A DNA stretch of 7,927 bases, from the NCBI GenBank assembly GCA_003488145.1, contig DNMQ01000204.1, positions 1 to 7,927 of the forward strand. The letters run 5' to 3'. Both the position numbers and the translations under genes were made by a program. The notes below the pieces were generated by a model. The model did not search any database. It saw nothing but the letters and a program-made list of their open reading frames with translations, and had not been told where the DNA came from. Source of the DNA: Pseudomonas sp. Its GTDB lineage: Bacteria; Pseudomonadota; Gammaproteobacteria; Pseudomonadales; Pseudomonadaceae. Each line of letters starts with the position of its first letter. Position 1 is the stretch's first letter. Below are positions 6,313 through 7,927 of this stretch, piece by piece.

Positions 6313-7476
6313 GTGACCGATGAACAAGGCGAAGTGATCCGCACGGCGATGTCCGAGGCCCGGCTACCCGAAACGGTGGCGCAGGACCTGGCGCGCCAAC
6401 TGATGCACCCGCATCTGGGCTTCGTGCTGTTCTTCTGTTCGGCCGAATACGACCTGCCGGCGCTGGGCGATGCGCTGCGCCAATACTTCGGTGGCGTGCG
6501 TCTGGTCGGTTGCACCTCGGCGGGCGAGATCACCTCTCAGGGCTATGGGCGCAGCTGCGTGACGGCAGTCGGCTTCGATCATCGAAGCTTTTCCATCGCC
6601 TGCGAGCTGATCGACGAGATGGATCGCTTCAGCCTGATCGAGGCACAGCAATTGGTCGAACGCCTGGGTAGCGACTGCCGCAGCAACTCGCTGGCGCCGA
6701 TCAAGGACCACAGCTTTGCGCTGACGCTGCTCGACGGGCTGTCCAGCCGTGAGGAGATCGTGTTGTCTGCGCTTAGCGCCGCGTTCGGCAGCATTCCGCA
6801 TTTCGGCGGTTCGGCTGGCGATGACAATCACCTCAGCGATACCTACGTCTATTACGACGGCCGGTTCTACAGCGGTGCGGCGATCGTGGTGCTGATCAAC
6901 ACCTGGCTGGATTTCGAGGTGTTCACCACCCATCACATCCTGCCACTCGAAGACAAACTGGTCGTGACCCGCGCCGACAGCAACAGCAGGCGGGTCTACG
7001 AGCTGAACGCCGAGCCGGCGGCCGAGGAATACGCCCGGCTGATCGGTGTGCCGGTCAGCGATCTCGATCACCGTCTGTTCGCCGCCCATCCCCTGGCGGT
7101 GCGGATCAACGAGCACTACTACGTGCGCTCGATCCAGAAGGTCAACGAGGACATGAGCCTGACCTTCTATTGCGCGGTGGAGAACGGCATCGTGCTCACC
7201 GCCATGGAACCCGGTCCGCTGATGCCGAATCTGGAAGCCCTGTTCGAGCGGCTGGAACAGCGCCTCGGGCCGCCGCTGTTGACCATTGGTTGCGACTGCT
7301 TTCTGCGCCGGCTGGAAATCGAGGGCAACGACACCAGCGAACAGACCTCGGCTTTTCTCCGACGCCAGCAGGTGATCGGCTTCAACACCTACGGAGAGCA
7401 GTTCAATGGCATGCACATCAACCAGACCTTCACCGGTGTCGCCATTGGCCGACCCGGAGGCCGGGCAGGTCGCTGA
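6313..7476 (+). CDS. nosP: FIST-domain sensor protein, NosP family (nitric-oxide sensing haemoprotein)
   Basis: This 387-residue cytoplasmic protein has a FIST_N domain (about residues 35-215) and a FIST_C domain (about 225-375). FIST marks include the GCTSAGEI segment at 66-73, FGGSAGDD at 164-171, VYELN at 228-232 opening FIST_C, and NTYGEQFNGMHINQTF near the end. P. aeruginosa NosP (PA1975) has the same domains, binds haem, senses nitric oxide and controls the histidine kinase encoded immediately downstream, NahK (PA1976), influencing biofilm dispersal. The same FIST-then-PAS-kinase order here is the main reason for the name. I cannot assign the haem-binding histidine with confidence. The start is GTG at 6313, the first start-type codon in this frame after a long stretch without one; GGGG at 6301-6304 is a modest ribosome binding site. 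Its 3' end overlaps the kinase gene by 71 nt. Other FIST proteins may bind amino acids, so ligand identity is inferred. Confidence 0.88.
   Translation: MTDEQGEVIRTAMSEARLPETVAQDLARQLMHPHLGFVLFFCSAEYDLPALGDALRQYFGGVRLVGCTSAGEITSQGYGRSCVTAVGFDHRSFSIACELIDEMDRFSLIEAQQLVERLGSDCRSNSLAPIKDHSFALTLLDGLSSREEIVLSALSAAFGSIPHFGGSAGDDNHLSDTYVYYDGRFYSGAAIVVLINTWLDFEVFTTHHILPLEDKLVVTRADSNSRRVYELNAEPAAEEYARLIGVPVSDLDHRLFAAHPLAVRINEHYYVRSIQKVNEDMSLTFYCAVENGIVLTAMEPGPLMPNLEALFERLEQRLGPPLLTIGCDCFLRRLEIEGNDTSEQTSAFLRRQQVIGFNTYGEQFNGMHINQTFTGVAIGRPGGRAGR
7393..7398 (+). promoter_or_regulatory. Ribosome binding site inside nosP that favours the kinase start at 7406
   Basis: GGAGAG lies 7 nt before the in-frame ATG at 7406. 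The alternative kinase start GTG at 7436 has no such site. The hexamer also encodes the conserved Gly-Glu of the NosP tail, so it could be fortuitous. Confidence 0.5.
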
Positions 7477-7927
7477 GCTGCTGGCGCGCCAGGCCGAACT
7501 CGAGCGCGAAAACCTCAAGCTCAAACGCATCAACGCCGCACTGATCGAGCGCGTCGAATCCAGTGGCGCCGGACGGGATGCCTCCTATGCGGCGTTCCAG
7601 CATTCGGTGGAACTGGCCGAGCAGGTGCGCGAGCGCACCGACGCGTTGAACCAGGCGATGGCCGAGCTCAAGGGCAGCAACCAGTTGCTCAGCGACGCGC
7701 GGCTGCGCGCGGAAACTGCCCACCAGCACCTGGTCGACGCCATCGACAGTATTTCTGACGCCTTCGTGCTGTTCGACCGGGATCAGCGCATCGTCCTGTT
7801 CAACCGTCGCTTCAAGTCGCTATGGACGCGACCGCGCGCACGCTTCAACGCCGGCACGCGGCTGGCCGAGGCTCGCCGGCTGGCCGAAAGCAGCGGTATG
7901 ATCGTCGAGGAACACCGCGGCCAGGGG
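7406..7927 (+). CDS. nahK: N-terminal part of PAS sensor histidine kinase, NahK family (cut by window end)
   Basis: This open frame starts inside nosP and has no stop before the window ends; 174 codons are visible. The visible part holds two coiled-coil helices, at about residues 24-51 (with ELERENLKLKRINAALIERVE) and about 62-110 (with AEQVRERTDALNQAMAEL). A PAS domain follows from about 109 (DAIDSISDAFVLFDRD, then IVLFNRRFKSLW). The kinase core would lie beyond the edge. In P. aeruginosa NahK/ErcS' (PA1976) follows nosP, is inhibited by NO-bound NosP and feeds the HptB phosphorelay acting on RsmY/RsmZ and biofilm state. The layout here matches. The start is uncertain: ATG 7406 has a good ribosome binding site; GTG 7436 gives a protein beginning near SPLADPEAG and a shorter 41-nt overlap. 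The overlap suggests translational coupling with nosP. The kinase class is inferred from context and the N-terminal pattern, since no H-box or ATPase domain is visible. Confidence 0.82.
   Translation, partial: MACTSTRPSPVSPLADPEAGQVAELLARQAELERENLKLKRINAALIERVESSGAGRDASYAAFQHSVELAEQVRERTDALNQAMAELKGSNQLLSDARLRAETAHQHLVDAIDSISDAFVLFDRDQRIVLFNRRFKSLWTRPRARFNAGTRLAEARRLAESSGMIVEEHRGQG

Noticed and set aside
6364..7533. 389-residue minus-strand open frame opposite nosP
   Set aside because: It is antisense to a clear FIST protein and has no recognisable domain.
1..7927. Mobile elements, CRISPR arrays, tRNA or rRNA genes
   Set aside because: No transposase-like frame, terminal repeats, spaced identical repeats, cloverleaf or rRNA segment was seen on either strand.

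Overview
The window looks like a chromosomal segment of a Pseudomonas/Stutzerimonas-type gammaproteobacterium. The base composition is GC-rich, codon use is typical of pseudomonads, and every recognisable product (DUF6482-like protein, DCC/DUF393 protein, MerR/LitR-type regulator, PqqF, general porin, NosP, NahK) belongs to families common in that group. I see no insertion sequence, phage gene, CRISPR array, tRNA or rRNA. The species assignment is inferred from protein character, not from a marker gene.

Left part (1-1883): a small DUF6482-like gene (+) converges on a DUF393 thiol-disulfide-type gene (-), and their stop codons overlap by 4 nt. The DUF393 gene is divergent from a MerR-family regulator across a 93-bp region that carries two 11-bp direct repeats, the architecture of CarH/LitR operators. 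The regulator has a MerR DNA-binding head and a B12-binding-like tail. The residues that bind adenosylcobalamin in CarH appear to be replaced, as in the class II LitR proteins of Pseudomonas.

Centre (1884-4694): pqqF, a complete M16 zinc metalloprotease for maturation of the PQQ precursor peptide PqqA, lies 38 nt behind the regulator on the same strand and may be co-transcribed with it. No pqqABCDE gene is present in the window. The 294-nt gap behind pqqF has no convincing gene. It holds a perfect 8-bp hairpin and probably the porin promoter.

Right part (4695-7927): a monocistronic outer-membrane porin with a strong signal peptide, highly biased codon use and a possible Hfq/Crc target over its first codons is followed by a densely folded 3' region of three hairpins plus a strong GC-rich terminator. 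After a further gap, a GTG-started FIST-domain protein (NosP family, nitric-oxide sensing) overlaps the start of a PAS-containing sensor kinase (NahK family). The kinase runs off the right edge and has no stop codon in the window.

Together the segment links PQQ cofactor production (needed by periplasmic alcohol and sugar dehydrogenases), an outer-membrane channel and the NosP/NahK signalling pair. In P. aeruginosa nosP-nahK (PA1975-PA1976) also borders the PQQ-ethanol oxidation cluster. The genes are individually of known families. The less described material is regulatory: the operator repeats, the pairing of a LitR-like regulator with pqqF, the folded region after the porin, and the nosP/nahK overlap.
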